Source: Clostridium putrefaciens (GTDB lineage: Bacteria > Bacillota > Clostridia > Clostridiales > Clostridiaceae). From it: a stretch of 64,000 nt of DNA. Location: contig NZ_UFWZ01000001.1 in assembly GCF_900461105.1 (NCBI RefSeq), positions 496,001 through 560,000 on the forward strand, written 5' to 3'. Numbering within the stretch: the first letter of the stretch is position 1; every line of letters begins with the position of its first letter. Shown one piece after another: positions 56,510-63,324 of the stretch. A model generated the notes under the pieces. That model made no database searches. It had not been told where the DNA came from and worked only from the letters and a program-made list of their open reading frames with translations. The position numbers and the translations under genes are program-made.

Positions 56510-57099
56510 TCAAGAAAAAATAGTGCCCTTATATATAGATTAATGAAGGTGTCTTGAAGGATTTAATGCAAAAGTGTTAAATAACTTGATTTAATGTTAT
56601 ATATAAGCATTGATTTTAAATTAAAGTGCAATATTTATTGCAAAAAAACAAAGTTAACAGAAAGTTAACAAATGGATAGTTAATTAATGGTATATTCTAT
56701 ATATGTGAGGCAATGATTAATGATATAATCATCAAGTGATTCTTAGACTCATGTGGAGTTTGCTTATAATAAATACATATCTCCATTTGAGTCTTAGAGG
56801 AACTTATCCAGGGGCGTAGCAGCCGTCATTCCCCAGCTTGAAGAGGATAGGGGTGTTACGGATGATAGCCATCGGATAAATCACGAATATGGAGTTATGG
56901 CAACTGATTCTATACTTAGCACCGTAAAAGGTGCTTTTTTTTGCATTAATTTGAACATTGTAAGGTTGGGATGATAAGTAAATAGAATCTTTGCTTTAAG
57001 ATTTACTTTTAAACTTAATTTCAAATGAAAACTATACCCTAATTTAAATATAAGATATAATAAATAGTAGTAGAAATATGATATGGATGGTGAAAGTAC
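56510..57099. other. Non-coding region after pyk, containing a structured RNA candidate
   Basis: 590 bases without a protein-coding frame of note. It contains two GTTAAC sites 5 bases apart (near 56652-56668), the structured element at 56730-56942 and about 155 bases of spacer before rlmD. Confidence 0.6.
56730..56942 (+). ncRNA. Candidate structured RNA (riboswitch-like or small RNA) ending in an intrinsic terminator
   Basis: The region is far more GC-rich than the flanks and folds by eye into a multi-branched form. P1 is GTGATT (56736-56741) with AATCAC (56879-56884). P2 is GACTCA (56746) with TGAGTC (56788), continued by TGGAG/CTCCA. P3 is TTATCC (56804) with GGATAA (56874). P4 is CCGT (56823) with ACGG (56858) plus CCCC (56831) with GGGG (56850). 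A terminator AGCACC-GTAAAA-GGTGCT plus T8 ends it (56918-56942). I could not match it to a class I know (checked lysine, SAM-I, TPP, c-di-GMP-I, c-di-AMP, Mn, cobalamin, T-box, 6S). It may regulate rlmD or be free-standing. Confidence 0.6.
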
Positions 57100-58488
57100 T
57101 TGATAGAAAAAAACAAAGAATATATAGTAGATATAGTCTCAGCTGGATACGAAGGAGAAGGCATAGCAAAAATTGATTCCTTCCCAATATTTATACCAGG
57201 AGCCATAGAAGGTGAAAAGACTAAAATAAAAATAATAAAGTTAAACAAAAATTATGCTTTTGGAAAGCTTATAGATATAATAACCCCATCAAAAGATAGG
57301 GTAGAACCTTTATGTGAAATATATAGTAAGTGTGGAGGATGCAATCTTCAACACATGAGCTATGAGTCACAGCTAGAATTTAAAACAAAAAGAGTTAAAG
57401 ATTGTATTGAAAGAATAGGAAAGATTAAAGATGCCACAATACATAACACCATAGGGTCAGCTAGTCCTTATAGATATAGAAATAAGGTTCAATTACCAGT
57501 AGGCGGTGAAAAAGGTGATGTAAAGATCGGATTTTATGCCCAAAGAAGCCACAATATAATAGATATGAAAAAATGTATCATCCAAGATGAAAGTGGAGAC
57601 AAAGCTGTAGATATAACAAGACAGTGGATGAATAAATATGGTATAGAGCCTTACAGTGAAATAGAAAGTAAAGCTTCTAATCTAAAAGGAATAGTAAGAC
57701 ATATAATGGTTAGAAAAGGCTTTAAAACTAATGAGGTCATGGTAGTTTTAGTAACAACTACAAAGGAAGTTCCATATAAAGAAGAATTCATAAAACTCAT
57801 AAGAGATAACATAGACGGAGTAAAATCCATAATACAAAATATAAATCCTAAACTCACAAACGTAGTCCTTGGAGAAGAAAATATAGTTTTATTTGGAGAA
57901 GATCATATAAGTGATTATATTGACCAGTTTAAGTTTAAGATATCCCCATTATCATTCTTCCAAGTAAATCCAATACAAACAGAAATACTTTATAAAAAGG
58001 CCTTAGAATATGCAGACTTAAAAGGTGATGAAATAGTATTTGATGCCTACTGTGGTACAGGAACCATATCCCTCTTTTTATCCCAAAAAGCAAAAAAGGT
58101 ATATGGAGTAGAAATAGTAAAAGAAGCCATAGAAAATGCAAAGGAAAATGCAAAACTCAACGGAATTAATAACACAGAATTCATAGTAGGTCAGTCAGAA
58201 ACAGTAATTCCAGAACTTATAGAAAAAGGTATAAAGGCAGACGTTGTAGTAGTAGATCCCCCAAGAAAAGGCTGCGCAAAAGAACTACTAGAAGCCATAG
58301 CCCACATGTCACCAAAAAGAATAGTCTATGTATCCTGTGATCCATCAACTCTCGCAAGAGACCTAGAAATCTTAGAAGAAATGGGATACAAAACAAAAGA
58401 AGTACAGCCAGTAGACATGTTTTCCGAGACAAGTCATGTTGAAACTGTGATTCTGATGACGAAATGTGGTTCAGAGGGCAAAAAGTAG
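57100..58488 (+). CDS. rlmD: 23S rRNA (uracil-5-)-methyltransferase, RlmD/RlmCD (TrmA family)
   Basis: A SAM-dependent methyltransferase making m5U in 23S rRNA. It has an N-terminal TRAM domain (about 1-60) and [4Fe-4S] cysteines in [14 protein letters not shown] (about 75-88, with a later Cys near 165). The SAM motif [14 protein letters not shown] (near 318-331) follows, then DPPRKGC and the catalytic Cys in [12 protein letters not shown] near 421. The 462-residue length is normal. The start TTG follows GATGGTGAAAG. It stands downstream of the structured RNA and is the last core gene before the accessory region. Target specificity (U747, U1939 or both) cannot be told. Confidence 0.92.
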   Translation: MIEKNKEYIVDIVSAGYEGEGIAKIDSFPIFIPGAIEGEKTKIKIIKLNKNYAFGKLIDIITPSKDRVEPLCEIYSKCGGCNLQHMSYESQLEFKTKRVKDCIERIGKIKDATIHNTIGSASPYRYRNKVQLPVGGEKGDVKIGFYAQRSHNIIDMKKCIIQDESGDKAVDITRQWMNKYGIEPYSEIESKASNLKGIVRHIMVRKGFKTNEVMVVLVTTTKEVPYKEEFIKLIRDNIDGVKSIIQNINPKLTNVVLGEENIVLFGEDHISDYIDQFKFKISPLSFFQVNPIQTEILYKKALEYADLKGDEIVFDAYCGTGTISLFLSQKAKKVYGVEIVKEAIENAKENAKLNGINNTEFIVGQSETVIPELIEKGIKADVVVVDPPRKGCAKELLEAIAHMSPKRIVYVSCDPSTLARDLEILEEMGYKTKEVQPVDMFSETSHVETVILMTKCGSEGKK

Positions 58489-58494
58489 ACTTTG

Positions 58495-58516
58495 ACCACA
58501 ACATGTTGTGGTTTTG
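58495..58516 (+). terminator. Palindromic terminator of rlmD
   Basis: The 18-bp perfect palindrome ACCACAACATGTTGTGGT is followed by TTTT, seven bases after the rlmD stop. Confidence 0.6.
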
Positions 58517-58641
58517 GAGCTGTTTTGAGGCTTGAAAACGGTCAAAAAAGGTGCCGTTTTTGAACCTTAAAAAATGGAGAAAATATAGAGGACATACATA
58601 ATTTTCGAGATTTCTCCCAAAAAACTGAATAGAAAGTAGTC

Positions 58642-58684
58642 AAATAGTCAGCGGATTTTATAATGATCCTCTGACTATTTTTTA
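58642..58684 (+). terminator. Second intrinsic terminator downstream of rlmD
   Basis: AAATAGTCAG (58642-58651) pairs with CTGACTATTT (58671-58680), followed by further T's. It is isolated from any upstream gene by the first terminator, so it may be the remnant end of a lost gene. Confidence 0.75.
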
Positions 58685-58768
58685 TATCTAAATATTTCAA
58701 AAATTCTGGTTTTAAAATATTAAGTCTTTTTATAAAAATATTTTACAAGAATAGCAAGGAGGTTTATG

Positions 58769-59177
58769 ATGAGCTACAAAACTATAACTGTTATTCCCCC
58801 AGTGTTTAAATTTGAAAATATTCTTGGAGTAAAAGATAGAAAAGTTAGAGCTGCAGCTTTTGTTTCTCAAGTATCTAAGCACTCAAATAAATTCTCCATA
58901 GAAGCAATGCTAGGTCGAATGAAGTTTCTAGATATTGTTGGTTGGTTTACATCTCAAAAGGGCTATCAAAGATGAGATCATAGAATCAGGAAAATCTTTG
59001 ATCTGTACACCAAAGGTGAGCTTGATTTGCATATTTGTAATTCTAAAAAATGATTTATTTAGCTACGAAAGTGATCTGAGTAGTTTGGACAGATCTATCT
59101 TAAAAAGTGATATTCGTATTTATTGTGTTAAAGATTGCATTCTAATTAAAGACAGCAATATTATATCCCTGTTGTAG
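58769..59177 (+). pseudogene. Possibly frameshifted HPr-like gene
   Basis: AAGGAGG precedes ATG 58769, which opens a 68-residue frame ending at 58975. The stretch VRAAAFVSQVSKHSNKFSIE resembles the HPr pattern after the active-site His (ARPAALFV...ASKF...I), but no His is present at that point. After GATATTGTTGGTTGG the +1 frame continues (VGLHLKRAIKDEI..., to 59177) with a sequence that better fits the HPr GLxxGDEI segment. A GGTTGGTT tandem duplication sits exactly at the switch point and could have caused the shift. I call this a broken HPr-like gene with low certainty. It might instead be a short intact unknown gene. Confidence 0.35.
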
Positions 59178-59279
59178 TTTAAAAATATCACGCACTAGTT
59201 AACCTACAAATGAATACAATATTGATGGTTAGGTTAACATATAGTATAATAATATTATTAAATAGTGAGGTGATAATGG

Positions 59280-59804
59280 ATGTCAGCTATTGTTATAAAA
59301 GAATACAAAGAGCTTCTGCGCCAGAAAAATGAAATAGAGCAAACACTTCCTTCCCTTCCGGAGGGATATATTTCTACGAAAACTATTAAAGAAAAACAAT
59401 ATTACTATCTACAAAATAGAGTAGATGGAAAAATAACAAGCAAGTATTTAAAAGAAAATGAAGTTGATACTATAAAAGAACAAGTAGAACGTTGCAAGAA
59501 ATATAAAGCTGAACTTCCTAAAATTGAAGTACGCTTAAAAGAACTGGAACAAGCAGCTAAACTAATTGATAAAAGTATTGCAAGACACCTTACCCTGCTT
59601 AAATTATCTTGTGGTATGGATTCGCTAAGTAATGTGCAAAAAGAACGTAGTGCATCCTTTGCTAATGCACTAAATGCCATTGAGGGTGTATATGCTAGCA
59701 AAACTACGCAACAGAATATTGATAAGTGGAAGGTCGGAGATGAATCTTTTATTTCTATATTTCAATCCACACTAAATATGTACGGCTTTATGGCGGAGGT
59801 GTAA
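59280..59804 (+). CDS. VbhA-like Fic antitoxin with N-terminal coiled coil
   Basis: A 174-residue protein paired with Fic. The N-terminal part (about 1-100) is helical and coiled-coil-like, with a KEKQYYYLQNRVDGKI beta segment (DUF6788-like). The C-terminal 50 residues fit VbhA antitoxins: ANALNAIEG at 128-136 and NIDKWKVGDESF at about 146-157. VbhA-type antitoxins inhibit Fic through a (S/T)xxxE(G/N) helix. Here Glu135-Gly136 are kept but the Ser/Thr position is Leu131. The start ATG follows GAGGTGAT. The fic gene starts one base after its stop. Assignment by context and motif. Confidence 0.72.
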   Translation: MSAIVIKEYKELLRQKNEIEQTLPSLPEGYISTKTIKEKQYYYLQNRVDGKITSKYLKENEVDTIKEQVERCKKYKAELPKIEVRLKELEQAAKLIDKSIARHLTLLKLSCGMDSLSNVQKERSASFANALNAIEGVYASKTTQQNIDKWKVGDESFISIFQSTLNMYGFMAEV

Positions 59805-59805
59805 G

Positions 59806-60522
59806 GTGAGGGATCCTTATTTATATGATGATGTAGATATATTAAAAAATCTTGCTAATATCAAAGACCACGATTTATTAAGTAGAGCCGAGGCAGATAT
59901 AACGAACTTATCTATGCTTGCCGTCTATAACCAATCTTATAAGGTTTTTGATACAAAAACATTGCAAGATATTCACTCAAATATTTTTGGACAAATATAC
60001 GATTGGGCTGGTGAGTTACGTACAATTCAAATTGCTAAATATGAAGATGTACTGGGAGGAGATACGGTTAGATATACTTTACCTAAACAGATCAAGAAAG
60101 AGCTTGATCCTGTAATGAAGGAAGTAAAGAAACTGAAAAGAACAGACAGCAATGATAAGGATATCGTGTTTCGCTTAGAGAGAATTATAGCAACAATCTG
60201 GCAGATACACCCCTTTAGAGAGGGCAACACTAGAACTTGTATTGTATTTGCTGTACTACTGGCAAAACACCTTGGCTTTGAAGTCAATCATGAGCTGTTT
60301 AAAACCCATTCGGATTATGTGAGAAATGCCTTGGCATGGGCATCTCAAGGAATTTACTCAAAACACGAATATCTTGAACGAATTTTTGACGATGCAATAT
60401 TAGGCGATAGCCTTAATGAGGATGATGTTTCCGCTACTGTCGCTGGAAACTATGAAAGCATTGGTGAGTATAAGGTTAAAGATTATGTGGAGCGTCCACA
60501 TGAGTATGTGAAAGGTAAGTAG
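59806..60522 (+). CDS. Fic family protein (probable AMP transferase toxin)
   Basis: A 238-residue Fic/DOC-fold enzyme. These modify targets by transferring AMP (or another phosphate group) to hydroxyl residues. The core motif HPFREGNTR is at 135-143, with FGQIYDWAGELR (about 61-72) forming the flap region. Compared with the canonical HxFx(D/E)GNGRxxR, the second Gly is Thr142 and the last Arg is Ile146, a variant common in Firmicutes Fic proteins. The start is GTG with GGAGG upstream, coupled to the antitoxin-like gene. Its stop codon overlaps the first copy of the 43-65 bp repeat, so the C-terminus (PHEYVKGK) may be truncated. Confidence 0.88.
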   Translation: MRDPYLYDDVDILKNLANIKDHDLLSRAEADITNLSMLAVYNQSYKVFDTKTLQDIHSNIFGQIYDWAGELRTIQIAKYEDVLGGDTVRYTLPKQIKKELDPVMKEVKKLKRTDSNDKDIVFRLERIIATIWQIHPFREGNTRTCIVFAVLLAKHLGFEVNHELFKTHSDYVRNALAWASQGIYSKHEYLERIFDDAILGDSLNEDDVSATVAGNYESIGEYKVKDYVERPHEYVKGK

Positions 60523-60585
60523 CATGTCCTCACAAGGAACCCAGGGTAGAATAAAATGGAAAACTGAGCTTAATCAGAAATATTA
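60521..60585 (+). repeat. Repeat copy R1 (3' end of fic)
   Basis: Begins AGCATGTCCTCACAAGGAAC, continues CCAGGGTAGAATAAAATGGA and ends near AGAAATATTA. It starts within the fic stop codon. It is about 92 percent identical to R2 over 65 bases and identical to R3 over the first 43. Confidence 0.9.
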
Positions 60586-60628
60586 ACCATATTTTATATA
60601 AATATGATATGTAAGGTCATGGATGATA

Positions 60629-60663
60629 AGTCAAGTTAAATAGTTGCCCACTTTTACTTGACT
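60629..60663. repeat. 35-bp inverted-repeat scar
   Basis: AGTCAAGT (60629-60636) and ACTTGACT (60656-60663) flank a 19-base centre containing AGTTGCCCACTTTT. Homology to the HipA-like kinase begins exactly at its right end. It looks like a fused pair of transposon ends or an excision scar. Confidence 0.5.
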
Positions 60664-61297
60664 CAAACTAAATAATGAGACTGAAATCTTAATAGAAGGA
60701 ATATACTTAATTAACAAATGTTATCCTAATTATGATTCTTATACGATGTATGATAATAAGAATAAGGAATATTATTCAATAGAGATGATATTAAATTCAC
60801 TTGATGAATATAATTTAAGTAATGATTTCTTTAAGATATCTATTTTTGACTTTTTAATTGGCAATACAGACAGACATCAAAATAATTGGGCTGTTATTGA
60901 ATGCGATAATAATATTAGAATGTGTCCAATGTATGATAATAGTTCTTCATTATGTTGCTACTTTGAAGAAGAAAACATAGAGTCTTATTTAGGTAATGAT
61001 AAAGTTAGATTTAATTCTATAGTTAATAGTAAATCAAAGTCTAGAATTAGAATAAATAAGAAAATCAAGAAAGAGCCAACGCATCTTGAGATGCTTAAAT
61101 ATATAAAATTGTATCATAGTGAATCTGTGATAGATTTGGTAAAAGTTATAAATGAGAACATAACAGAAGTAGTTATAGATAAACTTATGTTATGTTATTC
61201 AGAAGATTTAATAAGTAGTAAAAGAAAAGTATTGATAAAGACCTTTTTATTAGAAAAGGTAAAATTGATGAATGGTATATTTTCAGGAGAGGAGTAA
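60662..61297 (+). pseudogene. 5'-truncated HipA-like kinase
   Basis: In-frame homology runs from about 60662 (after TGA at 60659) to 61297, with no good start until ATG 60746. The C-lobe of a HipA-type Ser/Thr kinase is recognisable: EILIEGIYLINKCYPNYDSY, then the catalytic loop FDFLIGNTDRHQNNWAVIEC and the metal-binding CPMYDNSSSL. The N-lobe (roughly 100 residues, including the nucleotide-binding loop) is missing. Truncation coincides with the inverted repeat at 60629-60663. The remaining 183-residue frame from 60746 is probably inactive as a kinase. Its partner gene follows after 4 bases. Confidence 0.7.
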
Positions 61298-61301
61298 AAG
61301 T

Positions 61302-61673
61302 ATGTCTATTAAATGTGGAAAAGATTATATTTATTTAGTGTGGAAAGAAATTAAAACCAGAAGACAATATGTTGTAGGGCAATTGTCGAAAAATGGACAA
61401 TTCGAATTTAGCTATGGGTTTGAGGTTAAGGAAGCAATACAAAAAGGATTTAAATTGTTGATTTCTTTTGAAGATATAGATAAGGTTTATAAAAGTGACA
61501 TACTATTTCCAGTATTCTCAAGTAGATTACCAGATAAAAAAAGAAGTGGTATCGATAAAATTCTCTTGAAATATGGTATGGAAGAATATAATGACTATAA
61601 ATTATTAAAAAAAAGTGGCGCTAGGTTACCAATTGATAACTTAAAGCATGTCCCCACAAGGAACCCAGGGTAG
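61302..61673 (+). CDS. Partner of the HipA-like kinase, 3'-truncated by the repeat
   Basis: A 123-residue protein resembling the HipA N-terminal-like subunit found beside Firmicutes HipA kinases (RRQYVVGQLSKNGQFEFSYG, then FPVFSSRLPDKKRSGIDKIL and KKSGARLPIDNL). The longest frame starts at 61272, but GGAGAGGAG favours ATG 61302, directly after the kinase stop. The last residues (KHVPTRNPG) are encoded by repeat copy R2 and replace the normal continuation, so the gene is cut short. I infer loss of function, but the remaining domain may still fold. Confidence 0.65.
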   Translation: MSIKCGKDYIYLVWKEIKTRRQYVVGQLSKNGQFEFSYGFEVKEAIQKGFKLLISFEDIDKVYKSDILFPVFSSRLPDKKRSGIDKILLKYGMEEYNDYKLLKKSGARLPIDNLKHVPTRNPG

Positions 61674-61709
61674 AAGGAAATGGAAAACTGCGCTTAAACA
61701 GAAATATTA
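61645..61709 (+). repeat. Repeat copy R2 (3' end of the HipA partner gene)
   Basis: Begins AGCATGTCCCCACAAGGAAC and matches R1 with five substitutions over 65 bases, ending AGAAATATTA. It supplies the last nine codons of the partner gene. Confidence 0.9.
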
Positions 61710-61779
61710 GCAATGGCAAATATGAAGAGGGTAACTTCCTCCCCATCTAACACCCCTTAGGCTCAGTAAATTACAAGGT

Positions 61780-61821
61780 AAAAGCATTTCATTAGAGTAA
61801 AATTTAATGAAGTGCTTTTTT
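61780..61821 (+). terminator. Terminator between R2 and R3
   Basis: AAAAGCATTTCATTA (61780-61794) pairs with TAATGAAGTGCTTTT (61805 on, one G-U), ending in T6. It is stranded from any intact gene. Confidence 0.8.
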
Positions 61822-61865
61822 GTTATGTCAATAAGAGTGTAATTTTATGATTGCGAGTTTATATC

Positions 61866-61920
61866 AGCATGTCCTCACAAGGAACCCAGGGTAGAATAAA
61901 ATGGAAAATCGCGTTTGAAA
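61866..61920 (+). repeat. Repeat copy R3
   Basis: Begins AGCATGTCCTCACAAGGAAC. It is identical to R1 for 43 bases (61866-61908), then diverges (TCGCGTTTGAAAATGGGG), keeping partial similarity to R2. It follows the orphan terminator, with no gene attached. Confidence 0.9.
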
Positions 61921-62086
61921 ATGGGGAGGGGAAATTATATTAAAGTTATTTATGAAATTATTGTGCAGAGTTTAGGCTTTTTTGAAGTTATTTCAAAAAA
62001 AACTAGTTAGTGTAGGTATGAAAATATTGTATAATATAAGTATACCTTAGCAATAGGTAGGTAATTAAATTATTGGGGGTTTTAGT

Positions 62087-63049
62087 ATGTTAAAGGGAAA
62101 ATTAATGAAGATGGCAAATGAACTTAAATTGGGTAAAGGAAAAGATTTCGTTAAGAACAGAAAGAAAGCGATTTGTGCAGGAGGCTTAGGAATCCTATTA
62201 CTTGCAGGGATAGGTTTTGGGGTATCCTCATTAGTTAATGCTGAGACTGCAAAAACTAAAGTATCCGTATCCTCAGGGATAGCTAGTACATATGAAACTA
62301 CAGAGAATGATGAAGAAGTTGGTACAACCCAAGATAAAAAAGAAAATAGTAAAGAAGAGATTACAAAGGGGTCTTCTACTGATAGTGAAACTGTCAGCAA
62401 AGAAACAGGTACTGAACAAGCTACAGATAAAGTTGAAACTACTGGTAGTGAAACTATTAGTAAAGAATCAGCTACTGAGCAAGCTACTGATAAAGCTAGT
62501 ACTCCTCAAGGTACTAGTACAGATAGTATAGCTAGTACAGAGAATACTTCAAAAGGTTCTAGTACGCCTAGTACTCCTAGTACTCCTAGTACTTCTCAAG
62601 GTTCTAGCACAGCTAGTAAGCCTAGTACTCCAAGTAAACCTAGTACTCCTAGTACTTCTGAAACCCCTTCATCAGGGGTATCTACTCCATCGCATAGTCA
62701 TAGTTGGTCACCTGTTACTTCAGTAGTTAATCATGAGGCATCAGGTCATTGGGAAGACGTTGTAGTTAAGGCAGCTTGGTCTGAGGAGATTCCTACATAC
62801 AAGAACCAGGAAATATGTGTATGTAATGGTTGTGGTAGTGATATTACTGGAAATACTACTCAGCATAATAAAAACCATGCTTTAAACGATGAGCGTGGAG
62901 GGTGGCACACTGAGTGGAAAAAAATTCAAGTTGGTACAAAGACAGTAAATCACCCAGCAGTTTATGATAAGAAATGGGTAGTAGATAAACAAGCTTGGAG
63001 TGAAACTGTAACAAATGGACATAAGTGTAGTTGTGGGTCAACAAAATAG
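62087..63049 (+). CDS. Ser/Thr-rich surface protein with C-terminal cysteine (zinc-ribbon-like) domain
   Basis: The 320-residue protein has a basic N-terminus, one hydrophobic segment (about 29-50; it may be a signal peptide cut near VNAET or a membrane anchor), a long Ser/Thr/Glu region (about 52-150) and a Ser-Thr-Pro repeat tract (about 150-205) coded by CCTAGTACT-like 9-mers. A C-terminal domain (about 205-320) has two WS-rich segments and cysteines in CVCNGCG and CSCG, likely a metal site. Similar His/Cys C-terminal domains occur in other Firmicutes surface proteins. Function unknown. No LPxTG motif. GGGGG precedes the ATG. A terminator follows. Confidence 0.75.
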   Translation: MLKGKLMKMANELKLGKGKDFVKNRKKAICAGGLGILLLAGIGFGVSSLVNAETAKTKVSVSSGIASTYETTENDEEVGTTQDKKENSKEEITKGSSTDSETVSKETGTEQATDKVETTGSETISKESATEQATDKASTPQGTSTDSIASTENTSKGSSTPSTPSTPSTSQGSSTASKPSTPSKPSTPSTSETPSSGVSTPSHSHSWSPVTSVVNHEASGHWEDVVVKAAWSEEIPTYKNQEICVCNGCGSDITGNTTQHNKNHALNDERGGWHTEWKKIQVGTKTVNHPAVYDKKWVVDKQAWSETVTNGHKCSCGSTK

Positions 63050-63066
63050 TATTAATTAACGCAAAC

Positions 63067-63095
63067 AAAGAGTACTCTAATGGGTACTCTTTTTT
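63067..63095 (+). terminator. Terminator of the surface protein gene
   Basis: AAAGAGTAC (63067-63075) pairs with GTACTCTTT (63084-63092), ending in T6. Confidence 0.85.
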
Positions 63096-63324
63096 ATATT
63101 CTCAATTATAACTGAATTCAAGATGGTAACAAGTGTAACATTAGAAGTTTTTAGTTTATGCGAAGGCTTCTTAGGGGGTACTTGATTCTTAAGCTTATTT
63201 TAGGTACGTTTATTAAAGATAGGTTAGTTTCAAGATTACCTTCTAATATTATTAAAAGTCATAGATAGTTCGAAATATCTATGGAAATGTATTAATCTAG
63301 AAAGAATAATAGGAGGTCAAAGGT

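Larger units (their letters stand above)
58489..58768. other. Spacer with three stacked hairpins
   Basis: 280 bases between rlmD and the accessory genes. It contains the perfect palindrome ACCACAACATGTTGTGGT (58495-58512) followed by TTTT. A hairpin AAAACGG/CCGTTTT (58535-58561) comes next, then the terminator at 58642-58684. It ends in AAGGAGG before the next start. Confidence 0.6.

Noticed and set aside
56645-56670. Rex operator in the paired GTTAAC sites
   Set aside because: The half-sites are spaced wrongly for TTGTTAA-N4-TTAACAA and the left half is incomplete.
56730-56942. Assignment of the structured RNA as lysine, SAM-I, c-di-GMP-I, c-di-AMP, manganese, cobalamin, T-box or 6S RNA
   Set aside because: Some short strings are similar (AGGGG, GTAGC, GGGGTGTTACGG) but the full conserved cores of these families are missing.
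60524-60586. A conserved 20-residue peptide encoded by the repeat (frame starting MSSQGTQGR)
   Set aside because: The frame is open in all three copies, but most substitutions change residues and R2 and R3 lack a ribosome site. Conservation looks like DNA-level, not protein-level.
60521-61920. R1-R3 as a CRISPR array
   Set aside because: Only three copies, spaced about 1,060 and 157 bases apart, not regularly spaced by 30-40 bp. No cas genes are present.
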